Source of the DNA: Acidimicrobiia bacterium
Lineage (GTDB): Bacteria; Actinomycetota; Acidimicrobiia; Acidimicrobiales; Ilumatobacteraceae
Assembly (NCBI GenBank): GCA_030425785.1
Contig: JAUHYJ010000236.1
Coordinates: 1 to 6,075, forward strand
Direction: 5' to 3'
Length of the DNA stretch: 6,075 bases
Positions 1 to 6,075 of the stretch are shown here, piece by piece (the first letter of the stretch is position 1; each line of letters opens with the position of its first letter). A program made the translations under genes and the position numbers. A model generated the notes under the pieces. That model worked only from the letters and a program-made list of their open reading frames with translations. It made no database searches and was not told the origin of the DNA.

Positions 1-1331
1 ACTGACACGAACCTCGATGTGGCTCGTACGGCGGCCGGGGAACAGGAGATGAAGTTGCGGTCGGAGACGACCGCACGAGAGCTGTTGCGCGAGGTCGGTT
101 CGGTCCTCCGAATGAGCGAGGCGGAAGCCGCCCAGTTGGGCGACCTGCCGGAGGACCCCGACGAAGACCAGACGATGGTCATCAACCTCGGGCCCCAGCA
201 CCCGTCGACCCACGGCGTGCTCCGCCTCATGCTCGAGCTCCAGGGCGAGACCGTGCTGCGCTGCAAGCCGATCATCGGCTACCTCCACACCGGGATGGAG
301 AAGACGGCGGAGCAGCTCACCTTCATGCAGGGCGGGACGAACGTCACGCGCATGGACTACCTGAGTCCGATGGCCAACGAGCTCGTGTTCTCGATGGCGA
401 CCGAGAAGCTGCTCGGCATCGACGGCGACATCCCCGAGCGTGCGGTCTGGATGCGGATGCTGCTCGCCGAGCTGAACCGCATGTCGAGCCATCTGATCTT
501 CATGGCGACCAACGGCATGGACCTCGGAGCCGTCTCGATGATGATCTACGGCTTCCGCGACCGCGAGTACATCCTCCAGTTCTTCCAGAAGGTCACCGGC
601 CTGCGGATGAACCACAACTTCATCCGTCCGGGCGGGCTCGCCGCCGACCTGCCGCCCGGGTGGCGCGACGACGTCCTGCACATCCTCGACGAGGTCGGCC
701 CCCGCCTCGACGAGTACGACGTGCTGATGACCGGTCAGCCGATCTGGCGGGACTCCAGGGCGTCGGCATCCTCACGCCCGACGAGGCGCTGGCGCTCAGC
801 GCCACCGGCCCGCTCCTGCGCGCCACCGGTGTGCCGTTCGACCTCCGTCGCGACCTGCCGTACCTGCACTACGACCAGGTCGACTTCGACGTGATCGTCG
901 GCACGTACGGCGACGCCTACGACCGCTATGCCGTCCGCCTCAACGAGATCAGGGAGTCGATGAAGATCGTGCGCCAGATCCTCGACCGGATGCCGGAGGG
1001 CGACTATCGGGTCCAGGACAAGAAGGTCACGCCGCCGCCGCGGGCGCGGATCGACGAGTCGATGGAGGCACTCATCCACCACTTCAAGATCTTCACCGAG
1101 GGCTTCAAGGTTCCCGAGGGGGAGAGCTACGTGGGCATCGAATCACCCCGCGGCGAGATCGGTTGCTACATCGCGTCCGACGGCTCACCCACCCCGTACC
1201 GGATGCACATGCGCGCCCCGTCGTTCGCGAACATCCAGTGCTTGCCCCACATGATGCGCCATGGCCTCATCGCCGACGCCGTCGCGATCATCTCGAGCGT
1301 CGACCCCGTCCTCGGCGACGTGGACCGGTGA
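1..1331 (+). pseudogene. nuoD: NADH-quinone oxidoreductase subunit D (NuoD, 49 kDa-type), interrupted by a frameshift
   Basis: NuoD forms the quinone-reduction site of complex I together with NuoB, at the foot of the peripheral arm. The first part reads in frame 1 and contains GPQHPSTHGVLRL (His codon 211-213, equivalent to the quinone-site His of Thermus Nqo4), IGYLHTGMEK, and TRMDY (Tyr codon 358-360, the quinone-site Tyr). Homology runs to QPIWRD (751-753), then resumes in frame 3 at LQGVGILTP (from 753/756) and continues to a normal C-terminus, DPVLGDVDR, with TGA at 1329-1331. Left in frame 1, translation would hit TGA at 892-894 after 46 nonsense codons. Rejoined, the protein is about 428 residues from ATG 49 and about 444 from the window edge, normal for the family. 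The start is uncertain. Frame 1 is open to base 1 and looks coding there (TDTNLD...), so the start may lie just outside; GTG 19 and ATG 49 are alternatives. Identity is certain. True inactivation is doubtful, because the rest of the operon is intact. Confidence 0.9.
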
Positions 1332-1378
1332 TGGACGTGGACCGGTGATGGACGTGGAACGGTGATGGAGGTGTCGAG
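1317..1378 (+). repeat. 17-bp tandem repeat spanning the nuoD 3' end and the nuoD-nuoE gap
   Basis: The unit GACGTGGACCGGTGATG occurs at 1317-1333 and 1334-1350 (identical) and at 1351-1367 (one change, C to A at the ninth base). A degenerate, shortened fourth copy, starting GAGGTG, runs from 1368 up to the nuoE start. Copy 1 encodes the native C-terminus of NuoD (D-V-D-R-stop), so the array most likely grew by duplicating the end of nuoD. Removing two units would leave a simple 13-nt gap between the nuoD stop and the nuoE ATG. The unit length is not a multiple of three, but every copy carries its own overlapping TGATG stop/start. Confidence 0.93.
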
Positions 1379-1382
1379 ATGA
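1331..1382 (+). other. Chain of three overlapping 5-codon mini-ORFs between nuoD and nuoE
   Basis: The tandem repeat creates three tiny reading frames: MDVDR-stop (1331-1348), MDVER-stop (1348-1365) and MEVSR-stop (1365-1382). Each begins on the A of the previous stop (TGATG, one shared base). The first starts on the nuoD stop codon, and the last ends in an ATGA overlap with the nuoE start at 1379. The arrangement is read directly from the bases. That ribosomes use it as a termination-reinitiation relay is inference, and no peptide function is implied. Confidence 0.5.
1367..1373 (+). promoter_or_regulatory. Ribosome binding site of nuoE
   Basis: GGAGGTG is an extended Shine-Dalgarno match whose GGAGG core ends 7 nt before the ATG at 1379. 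It is formed where repeat copy 3 meets the degenerate fourth copy (GAG instead of GAC), so only the last unit carries a strong site. It fixes the nuoE start. Confidence 0.85.
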
Positions 1383-1996
1383 GTCGTCTGACCGATCAGA
1401 ACGTGGCGATCGCGCGCGAGATCGTCGCCCGCTACCCGAAGAAGAAGTCGGCGCTGATACCCCTGGTCCACCTCAGCCAGCAACAGAACGGCTACGTCAC
1501 CGAGGACGCGATGCGTCACGTCGCGGAGCTCATCGACGTCACCCCGGCCGAGGTGTACGGCACCGCGTCGTTCTACGAGATGTTCCGATTCGAACCGACG
1601 GGCAAGTACCTCATCAACATCTGCGGCACCATGTCGTGCGCGCTGATGGGTGCCGACGATCTCATGCATCACGCCGAGGCGCGTCTCGGCGTCAAGGCCG
1701 GCTCGACGACCGACGACGGACTGATCACGCTCCAGCACGCCGAGTGTCAGGCAGCGTGCACCGAGGCGCCGACCTTGCAGGTCAACTACCGCCACCGGTT
1801 CCGGGTCACCCCGACGGAGTTCGACGACCTCGTCGACGACCTTCGCGCCGGCCGTCTCGATGACGAGATCCCGCCTCACGGCACCCTCGGTCGCAATCGT
1901 CAGCGCATCCCCGCCGACCGGGCGGTCGGCGCCGTTCCCCCCGACGAGGTCGACGGCGCCCCCGCCTGGGTCACGATCCAGGAGGACCAGCCATGA
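1379..1996 (+). CDS. nuoE: NADH-quinone oxidoreductase subunit E (NuoE, 24 kDa-type, [2Fe-2S])
   Basis: NuoE is a thioredoxin-fold subunit of the NADH-oxidising tip of complex I. It binds [2Fe-2S] cluster N1a next to the FMN of NuoF. The 205-residue product has an N-terminal helical region (about 1-70, with the family signature AEVYGTASFYEMF) and then the cluster domain. All four ligands are present with standard spacing: C82-x4-C87 (ICGTMSC) and, 35 residues later, C123-x3-C127 (ECQAAC, followed by TEAPTLQVN). Residues from about 160 to the end form a low-complexity, Pro/Asp/Arg-rich tail, which makes it longer than the E. coli (166) and Thermus (181) proteins. The start is set by GGAGGTG upstream. 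The stop overlaps the nuoF start by four bases (ATGA), implying coupled translation and matched amounts of the two partner subunits. The assignment is secure. Confidence 0.97.
   Translation: MSRLTDQNVAIAREIVARYPKKKSALIPLVHLSQQQNGYVTEDAMRHVAELIDVTPAEVYGTASFYEMFRFEPTGKYLINICGTMSCALMGADDLMHHAEARLGVKAGSTTDDGLITLQHAECQAACTEAPTLQVNYRHRFRVTPTEFDDLVDDLRAGRLDDEIPPHGTLGRNRQRIPADRAVGAVPPDEVDGAPAWVTIQEDQP
1981..1986 (+). promoter_or_regulatory. Ribosome binding site of nuoF
   Basis: GGAGGA lies 6 nt before ATG 1993, inside the last codons of nuoE. It is a strong Shine-Dalgarno sequence at good spacing and supports the start that overlaps the nuoE stop. Confidence 0.85.
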
Positions 1997-3414
1997 CGGC
2001 CCAGGGTTCGTATCCGTGGGCGGCGGGGTTCTACGACGACGGCGACCGTCCCCAGATCGTCACGTCGCGGTTCCGCTACGAGGACTCCCACACACTCGAG
2101 CGCTACCACGCGACGGGCGGCTACGAGGGACTTCGTCGTGCCCTCGAGCGCACGCCGGACGACGTCCACACCGAGGTGCGCAACTCGACCCTCCTCGGAC
2201 GTGGGGGTGCCGGTTTCCCCGCAGGCGTCAAGTGGGGCTTCACGCCGCAGGGGGTGTGGCCGCGCTACCTCGTCGTCAACGGCGACGAGTCCGAGCCGGG
2301 CACCTACAAGGACCGCCTGCTGATGGAGTGCGACCCGCATCAGCTCATCGAGGGCTGCCTGATCGCCTGCTACGCCGCCGGTCTCAGCCGCTGCTTCCTC
2401 TACATCCGCGGCGAGATGCCGCTGGCACACGAGCGGGTCGCCAAGGCACTCGACGACGCGTACGCCCACGGCTACATCGGCACGAACATCCTCGGCACCG
2501 ACTTCAGCGTCGACATCGTCCTGCACTGGGGCGCCGGCGCGTACGTGGTCGGCGAGGAGACCGCGCTGATCGAGTCGCTCGAGGGCGAGCGCGGGATGCC
2601 GCGCCTGAAGCCGCCGTACTTCCCGGCCGCCATCGGCCTCTACGGCCAGCCGACGATCGTCAACAACGTCGAGACGCTGTCGAACCTGCCGTTCATCGCG
2701 CTCAACGGCTCGGCCGCGTACACGGCGATCGGCACCGAGACGTCCCCCGGCACCCGGATGATCGCGGTGTCGGGTCACGTCAAGCGGCCGGGTGTCTACG
2801 AGATCGTCAACGGCTCGACCACGTTCCGCGACCTGCTCTACGGCGACGAGTTCTGCCAGGGCATGCGCGAGGGCCACGAGCTGAAGTGCTTCGTGCCCGG
2901 CGGCGGTTCGGCGCCGTGGTTCCTGCCCGATCAGCTCGACATCCCGTTCGAGGGCCGCGCCGCCGGCTCCGCCGGATCGATGCTCGGCTCGGGCGCCGTC
3001 ATGGTGATGGACGACACGACCGACATCCCGGCCGCGGCGCTGACGCTCGTGAAGTTCTACGCCCACGAGTCGTGCGGCAAGTGCGTCCCCTGCCGCGAGG
3101 GCGGCACCTGGCTGTACCGCATCGTCGAGCGGATCGTCGCCGGCAACGGCACCGACGCCGACCTCGCCACCATCCGTGAGGTCGGTGAGTCGATCTGCCC
3201 GGGCAACATGCCCCACGCGGCGAGCGAGCGGCTCGGTCTCGAGGCGGTGCCGTTCCCGTACAAGATGACGACGATCTGCTTCGTCGGACCGTCGGCGTAC
3301 GTGCCGATCCATTCGGCGATGACCCTGTTCCCCGAGGAGTTCGAGGCCCGGGTCACCAAGCGAGCCGTCCGCACGACCATCCCGGTCGCCGCCGTCCCGG
3401 TGGGGGGTGACTGA
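1993..3414 (+). CDS. nuoF: NADH-quinone oxidoreductase subunit F (NuoF, 51 kDa-type, NADH/FMN and [4Fe-4S] binding)
   Basis: NuoF is the NADH dehydrogenase subunit. It takes hydride from NADH onto FMN and passes electrons to cluster N3. The 473-residue product shows GRGGAGFPAGVKW at 69-81 (NADH/FMN glycine-rich loop), NGDESEPGTYKDR at 96-108 (FMN binding) and GAGAYVVGEETALIESLEG at 180-198. A SLBB-type segment follows (about 250-335), then the C-terminal cluster domain with ESCGKCVPCREG (C361, C364, C367). The fourth N3 ligand is unusual. A candidate C402 lies 35 residues after C367. The better motif match, TICFVGPSAYVPI (C429), lies 62 residues after it, whereas E. coli and Thermus have 41. 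The protein is somewhat longer than the E. coli one (about 445), from this insertion plus a roughly 40-residue N-terminal lead. It overlaps nuoE by 4 nt and ends 1 nt before nuoG. Confidence 0.97.
   Translation: MTAQGSYPWAAGFYDDGDRPQIVTSRFRYEDSHTLERYHATGGYEGLRRALERTPDDVHTEVRNSTLLGRGGAGFPAGVKWGFTPQGVWPRYLVVNGDESEPGTYKDRLLMECDPHQLIEGCLIACYAAGLSRCFLYIRGEMPLAHERVAKALDDAYAHGYIGTNILGTDFSVDIVLHWGAGAYVVGEETALIESLEGERGMPRLKPPYFPAAIGLYGQPTIVNNVETLSNLPFIALNGSAAYTAIGTETSPGTRMIAVSGHVKRPGVYEIVNGSTTFRDLLYGDEFCQGMREGHELKCFVPGGGSAPWFLPDQLDIPFEGRAAGSAGSMLGSGAVMVMDDTTDIPAAALTLVKFYAHESCGKCVPCREGGTWLYRIVERIVAGNGTDADLATIREVGESICPGNMPHAASERLGLEAVPFPYKMTTICFVGPSAYVPIHSAMTLFPEEFEARVTKRAVRTTIPVAAVPVGGD
3403..3410 (+). 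promoter_or_regulatory. Ribosome binding site of nuoG
   Basis: GGGGGTGA differs by one base from the ideal GGAGGTGA and ends 5 nt before ATG 3416. It argues for ATG 3416 over the in-frame GTG at 3407, which lies inside this site. It sits within a run of six G (3402-3407) at the end of nuoF. Confidence 0.7.
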
Positions 3415-3415
3415 C

Positions 3416-5929
3416 ATGGCCGACGAGACGAACGACGACAAGATCGAGGAGGCGACCGACGCGGCCGCCGATCATCCCGAGACCGCGCCGACCGATGTCG
3501 ACGCCGACGAGGCGGCAACGGTCGACGTCGAACACGCCGACGACGCAGAGGCGGTCACCGACGACTCGACGGGCGACACCGAAGCCACCGAGGCCGTCGC
3601 CGAACCCGAACCCGACCCCGATGCGGTCGCCATCACGATCAACGGTGCATCGTTCACCGCCCGCAAGGGTGAACTGGTGATCGCCGCGGCCGAGCGGGCC
3701 GGCGAGTACATCCCGCGGTTCTGCTACCACCCGCGCATGTCGTCGGTCGGGATGTGCCGCCAGTGCATGGTCGAGATCGACACCGGCCGCGGCCCGATGC
3801 TGCAGCCGTCGTGCATGATCCCGGTCAGTGACGACATGGTCGTCACCACCGACAGCGACACGGCGAAGCGGGCACAGGAAGGCATGCTCGAGCTGCTGCT
3901 CGCCAACCATCCGCTCGACTGCCCGGTGTGCGACAAGGGTGGCGAGTGTCCGCTCCAGGACCAGGCGTTCAGCCACGGCCCGGGCGAGAGCCGCTACGTC
4001 GAGCAGAAGCGCCACTACGAGAAGCCGATCCCGATCAGCGAGCACGTGTTGCTCGACCGCGAGCGGTGCATCCTCTGCGACCGCTGCACCCGGTTCGCCG
4101 ACGAGGTCGCCGGCGACAAGTTGATCCACTTCATCAGCCGCGGCAACAACACCCAGGTCGCCACGTTCCCCGACGAGCCGTTCGCGTCGTACTTCTCGGG
4201 CAACGTCGTGCAGATCTGCCCGGTCGGTGCGCTGACCGCGAAGCCGTACCGGTTCAAGGCCCGCCCGTGGGACCTCGAACAGGTCGAGTCGACCTGCACC
4301 ACGTGCTCGGTGGGCTGTCGCATCTCGGTGCACTCGAGCCGTGACCAGCTGCTGCGCTACCAGGGCGTCGACACCGGCGACGGCCCCGACGATCCATCGG
4401 TCAACTGGGGCTGGATGTGCGACCGGGGCCGGTTCAACTTCGAGGCGGTCGACTCCGACCTGCGCCTCGGCGAGCCACAGGTTCGCACCGAGGTCGGGCT
4501 GACGCCCACCACGTGGAGCTCGGCGATGTCGATCGCCCAGCAGCTGCTGTCCGAGGCGTCGACGGTCGCCCTGCTCGGTGGCGCCCGGTCGACCAACGAG
4601 GGCGCGTTCGCGTGGGCGAAGCTCGCCGACGCGATCGGCGTCGATCATCGCGACGCACAACTCGGCGACGGTCTGCCGGCCGAGGTGCTCGGCCTGCCGC
4701 GCGCCACCATCGCCGATGCCGCAGCGGCGTCGACGGTCATCCTGCTCGGCCCCGACCTGAAAGAGGAACTGCCGGTCCTGTACCTGCGGCTGCGCGACGC
4801 GGCGACCTCCGGTTCGACCAAGCTCGTCGAGATTACGCCGCGCGAGACCGGGCTCACCAGGTACGCCTGGAAGAGCGTCGTGCACGCTCCGGGCATGGGT
4901 GCGAGCGAGGTGACCAAGGCGCTGGCCGACCCGGCGATCGCCGATCAGATCGCCGGCGGCGACGTCGTGATCGTGGCCGGCCGCAGCAACCTCGCCAACT
5001 CGGAGGCGACGGCGATGGCAGCGTTGCGTGCCGCCATCGACGCGGTGCCGAACGCCACCGTGCTGCCGGCGCTGCGACGCGGCAACGTCGTCGGCGCGCT
5101 CCAGCTCGGCCTCGCTCCGACGGCGCCCGACCGTGACGCGATCGCCACGCTGCAGTCGTGTGCCGCCGGGCAGGTCGACGTGCTCGTGCTGCTGGGCGCC
5201 GACCCGATCAACGACTGTCCCGACGCCGATCTCGCCCGCCGGGCGCTCGCCGGCGCGCGCCGGGTGATCTCGATCGACACGCATCCGTCCGAGTCGACCC
5301 AGCATGCCGATGTGGTGCTCGCGGCCGCCGCGTTCGGCGAACAGGACGGCACGACCACCAACCTCGAGGGCCGGGTCACCACCGTCGCCCAGAAGGTCAC
5401 CGTGCACGGCACGGCACGCCCCGACTGGATGATCGCCGCCGAGCTCGCCATGCGGCTCGGCCACGACCTCGGTGCCACGGACGTGTGCGGCTTCACGACG
5501 CTGATCGCCGAGTCGATCCCCGGCTACCGCGACGCGTTCGGCGGCGGCATCGCCACCGGATCGTTCGGCCCGTTGCCCGATGCGCCGTCCGACGACGCCG
5601 TGCCGAGCGGCTACGACTTCCGCCTGCTCGTGACGCGCAAGCTCTACGACCGGGCGGTCGGCACCGCGATGTCGCCGTCGCTCGCGAAGCTCGCCATCGG
5701 CGCCGGGGCCCGCATGAACCCGGCCGATCTGCCACGCATCGGCGTCGACGCCGGCACCGACGTCAAGCTGATCAGCGCGACCGGCTCGGTGGTGCTGCCG
5801 CTGCTCGCCGACCCGTCGGTGCAGCGCGGCACGATCTGGGCGCCGTTCAACATGGCGGGCACCGACATCACCGACCTCGTCAGCGCGACCTCGCCGGTCA
5901 CCGACGTCCGGATCGAGAGGTTGTCGTGA
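3416..5929 (+). CDS. nuoG: NADH-quinone oxidoreductase subunit G (NuoG, 75 kDa-type, multi Fe-S)
   Basis: NuoG carries the chain of Fe-S clusters that leads electrons from NuoF towards the quinone site. In the 837-residue product, residues 1-70 are a Cys-free acidic extension. A ferredoxin-like domain follows with [2Fe-2S] ligands C103-x10-C114-x2-C117-x15-C133. Next come H165-x3-C169-x2-C172-x5-C178 (His-ligated [4Fe-4S], N5), C218-x2-C221-x2-C224 with C268 (N4), and C294-x2-C297-x3-C301 with C335 (the extra N7 cluster found only in some bacteria). From about 340 onward it has the degenerate molybdopterin-oxidoreductase fold, with a dinucleotide-binding-like C-terminal domain (about 735-837). 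No function as a Mo enzyme is expected. Length is normal, between Thermus (about 783) and E. coli (about 908). It begins 1 nt after the nuoF stop, and its stop overlaps the nuoH start. Confidence 0.97.
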   Translation: MADETNDDKIEEATDAAADHPETAPTDVDADEAATVDVEHADDAEAVTDDSTGDTEATEAVAEPEPDPDAVAITINGASFTARKGELVIAAAERAGEYIPRFCYHPRMSSVGMCRQCMVEIDTGRGPMLQPSCMIPVSDDMVVTTDSDTAKRAQEGMLELLLANHPLDCPVCDKGGECPLQDQAFSHGPGESRYVEQKRHYEKPIPISEHVLLDRERCILCDRCTRFADEVAGDKLIHFISRGNNTQVATFPDEPFASYFSGNVVQICPVGALTAKPYRFKARPWDLEQVESTCTTCSVGCRISVHSSRDQLLRYQGVDTGDGPDDPSVNWGWMCDRGRFNFEAVDSDLRLGEPQVRTEVGLTPTTWSSAMSIAQQLLSEASTVALLGGARSTNEGAFAWAKLADAIGVDHRDAQLGDGLPAEVLGLPRATIADAAAASTVILLGPDLKEELPVLYLRLRDAATSGSTKLVEITPRETGLTRYAWKSVVHAPGMGASEVTKALADPAIADQIAGGDVVIVAGRSNLANSEATAMAALRAAIDAVPNATVLPALRRGNVVGALQLGLAPTAPDRDAIATLQSCAAGQVDVLVLLGADPINDCPDADLARRALAGARRVISIDTHPSESTQHADVVLAAAAFGEQDGTTTNLEGRVTTVAQKVTVHGTARPDWMIAAELAMRLGHDLGATDVCGFTTLIAESIPGYRDAFGGGIATGSFGPLPDAPSDDAVPSGYDFRLLVTRKLYDRAVGTAMSPSLAKLAIGAGARMNPADLPRIGVDAGTDVKLISATGSVVLPLLADPSVQRGTIWAPFNMAGTDITDLVSATSPVTDVRIERLS
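5915..5920 (+). promoter_or_regulatory. Ribosome binding site of nuoH
   Basis: GAGAGG lies 5 nt before GTG 5926, within the last codons of nuoG. It is a moderate Shine-Dalgarno match and supports the GTG start, which overlaps the nuoG stop (GTGA). Confidence 0.6.
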
Positions 5930-6075
5930 GCATCCTCGCGTCGCTCCTCGCCGCCGACCCGCTGCTCGACACCGACGACTGGTGGTGGCAGGTCATCGCC
6001 TTCGTCATCGTCAAGGTCCTGATCGTCTTCGTCATCGGCCTGGTCGGCACGATGTTCATGGTCTGGTTCGAGCGC
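5926..6075 (+). CDS. nuoH: NADH-quinone oxidoreductase subunit H (NuoH), 5' part only
   Basis: NuoH (ND1-type) is the membrane subunit that contacts NuoB and NuoD and forms most of the quinone access chamber. Only the first 50 codons are present and the frame runs open off the right edge. The start is GTG, in a 4-nt GTGA overlap with the nuoG stop. The visible product has a short polar lead with an acidic patch and three consecutive Trp (residues 19-21). One hydrophobic transmembrane helix follows (about 22-46) and ends in VWFER, matching the W-x-E-R/K motif that closes the first helix of NuoH proteins. Position directly after nuoG agrees with the standard operon order. The call rests on this motif, the membrane helix and synteny. 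Confidence 0.92.
   Translation, partial: MSILASLLAADPLLDTDDWWWQVIAFVIVKVLIVFVIGLVGTMFMVWFER

Noticed and set aside
748..760. Programmed -1 ribosomal frameshifting as an explanation of the nuoD break
   Set aside because: There is no slippery heptamer, no upstream Shine-Dalgarno stimulator is evident, and a -1 shift would still omit the conserved Arg. A base loss or sequence error fits better.
1317..1378. The tandem repeat as a CRISPR array or transcription terminator
   Set aside because: The units are directly adjacent with no spacers, and there is no clear stem-loop followed by a T tract. The repeat clearly copies the nuoD coding end.
1860..3179. A 439-codon + strand frame overlapping nuoE and nuoF
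   Set aside because: It is an Arg/Pro-rich out-of-frame shadow of nuoF, with no recognisable motif and no start signal.
3407..3415. GTG 3407 as the nuoG start
   Set aside because: It lies inside the Shine-Dalgarno-like GGGGGTGA and has no site of its own. ATG 3416 is correctly spaced from that site.
1900..3441. A 513-codon open frame on the minus strand across nuoF
   Set aside because: It has the same antisense shadow composition. nuoF on the + strand has complete motifs, ribosome binding site and operon context.
3353..5464. A 703-codon open frame on the minus strand across nuoG
   Set aside because: It lies wholly opposite nuoG. Its product is a compositionally biased Arg/Val/Asp/Gly/Leu string with no domain pattern. 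Long antisense frames are expected opposite high-GC genes whose third positions are nearly all G or C.

Overview
The window is a stretch of a bacterial respiratory complex I (NADH:quinone oxidoreductase, type I) operon. All genes lie on the + strand in the canonical order nuoD-nuoE-nuoF-nuoG-nuoH. The DNA is strongly G+C rich, with codon third positions almost all G or C. NuoC and NuoD are not fused, as NuoD carries no NuoC sequence at its N-terminus. NuoG keeps the extra N7 cluster ligands. Together with the style of the NuoE and NuoF sequences, this suggests a high-GC actinobacterium, possibly Acidimicrobiia (Ilumatobacter-like). The lineage is inferred from sequence feel, not from a search.

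Layout: nuoD (1-1331) runs off the left edge or starts very near it, and is broken by a frameshift at about 751-756. A 17-bp tandem repeat covers the nuoD 3' end and the nuoD-nuoE gap (1317-1378). Then come nuoE (1379-1996), nuoF (1993-3414), nuoG (3416-5929) and the first 50 codons of nuoH (5926 to the right edge). Junctions E/F and G/H are 4-nt stop/start overlaps, and F/G has a 1-nt gap. No promoter, terminator, RNA gene, mobile element or CRISPR array is visible, and no stretch over 300 bases lacks a gene.

How the genes work together: NuoF binds NADH and FMN and passes electrons to its [4Fe-4S] cluster. NuoE contributes a side [2Fe-2S] cluster, and NuoG carries the chain of Fe-S clusters onward. 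NuoD with NuoB (outside the window) forms the quinone site, and NuoH is the membrane subunit that docks the quinone chamber to the proton-pumping arm.

The window is mainly a conserved housekeeping operon and I see no new system. The points worth a second look are: (1) the nuoD frameshift, which looks like a net 4-nt loss removing a conserved Arg; (2) a 17-bp repeat that turns the nuoD-nuoE gap into a relay of three overlapping 5-codon mini-ORFs; (3) an insertion before the presumed fourth cluster cysteine of NuoF, with two candidate ligands; (4) a roughly 70-residue, very acidic N-terminal extension on NuoG.
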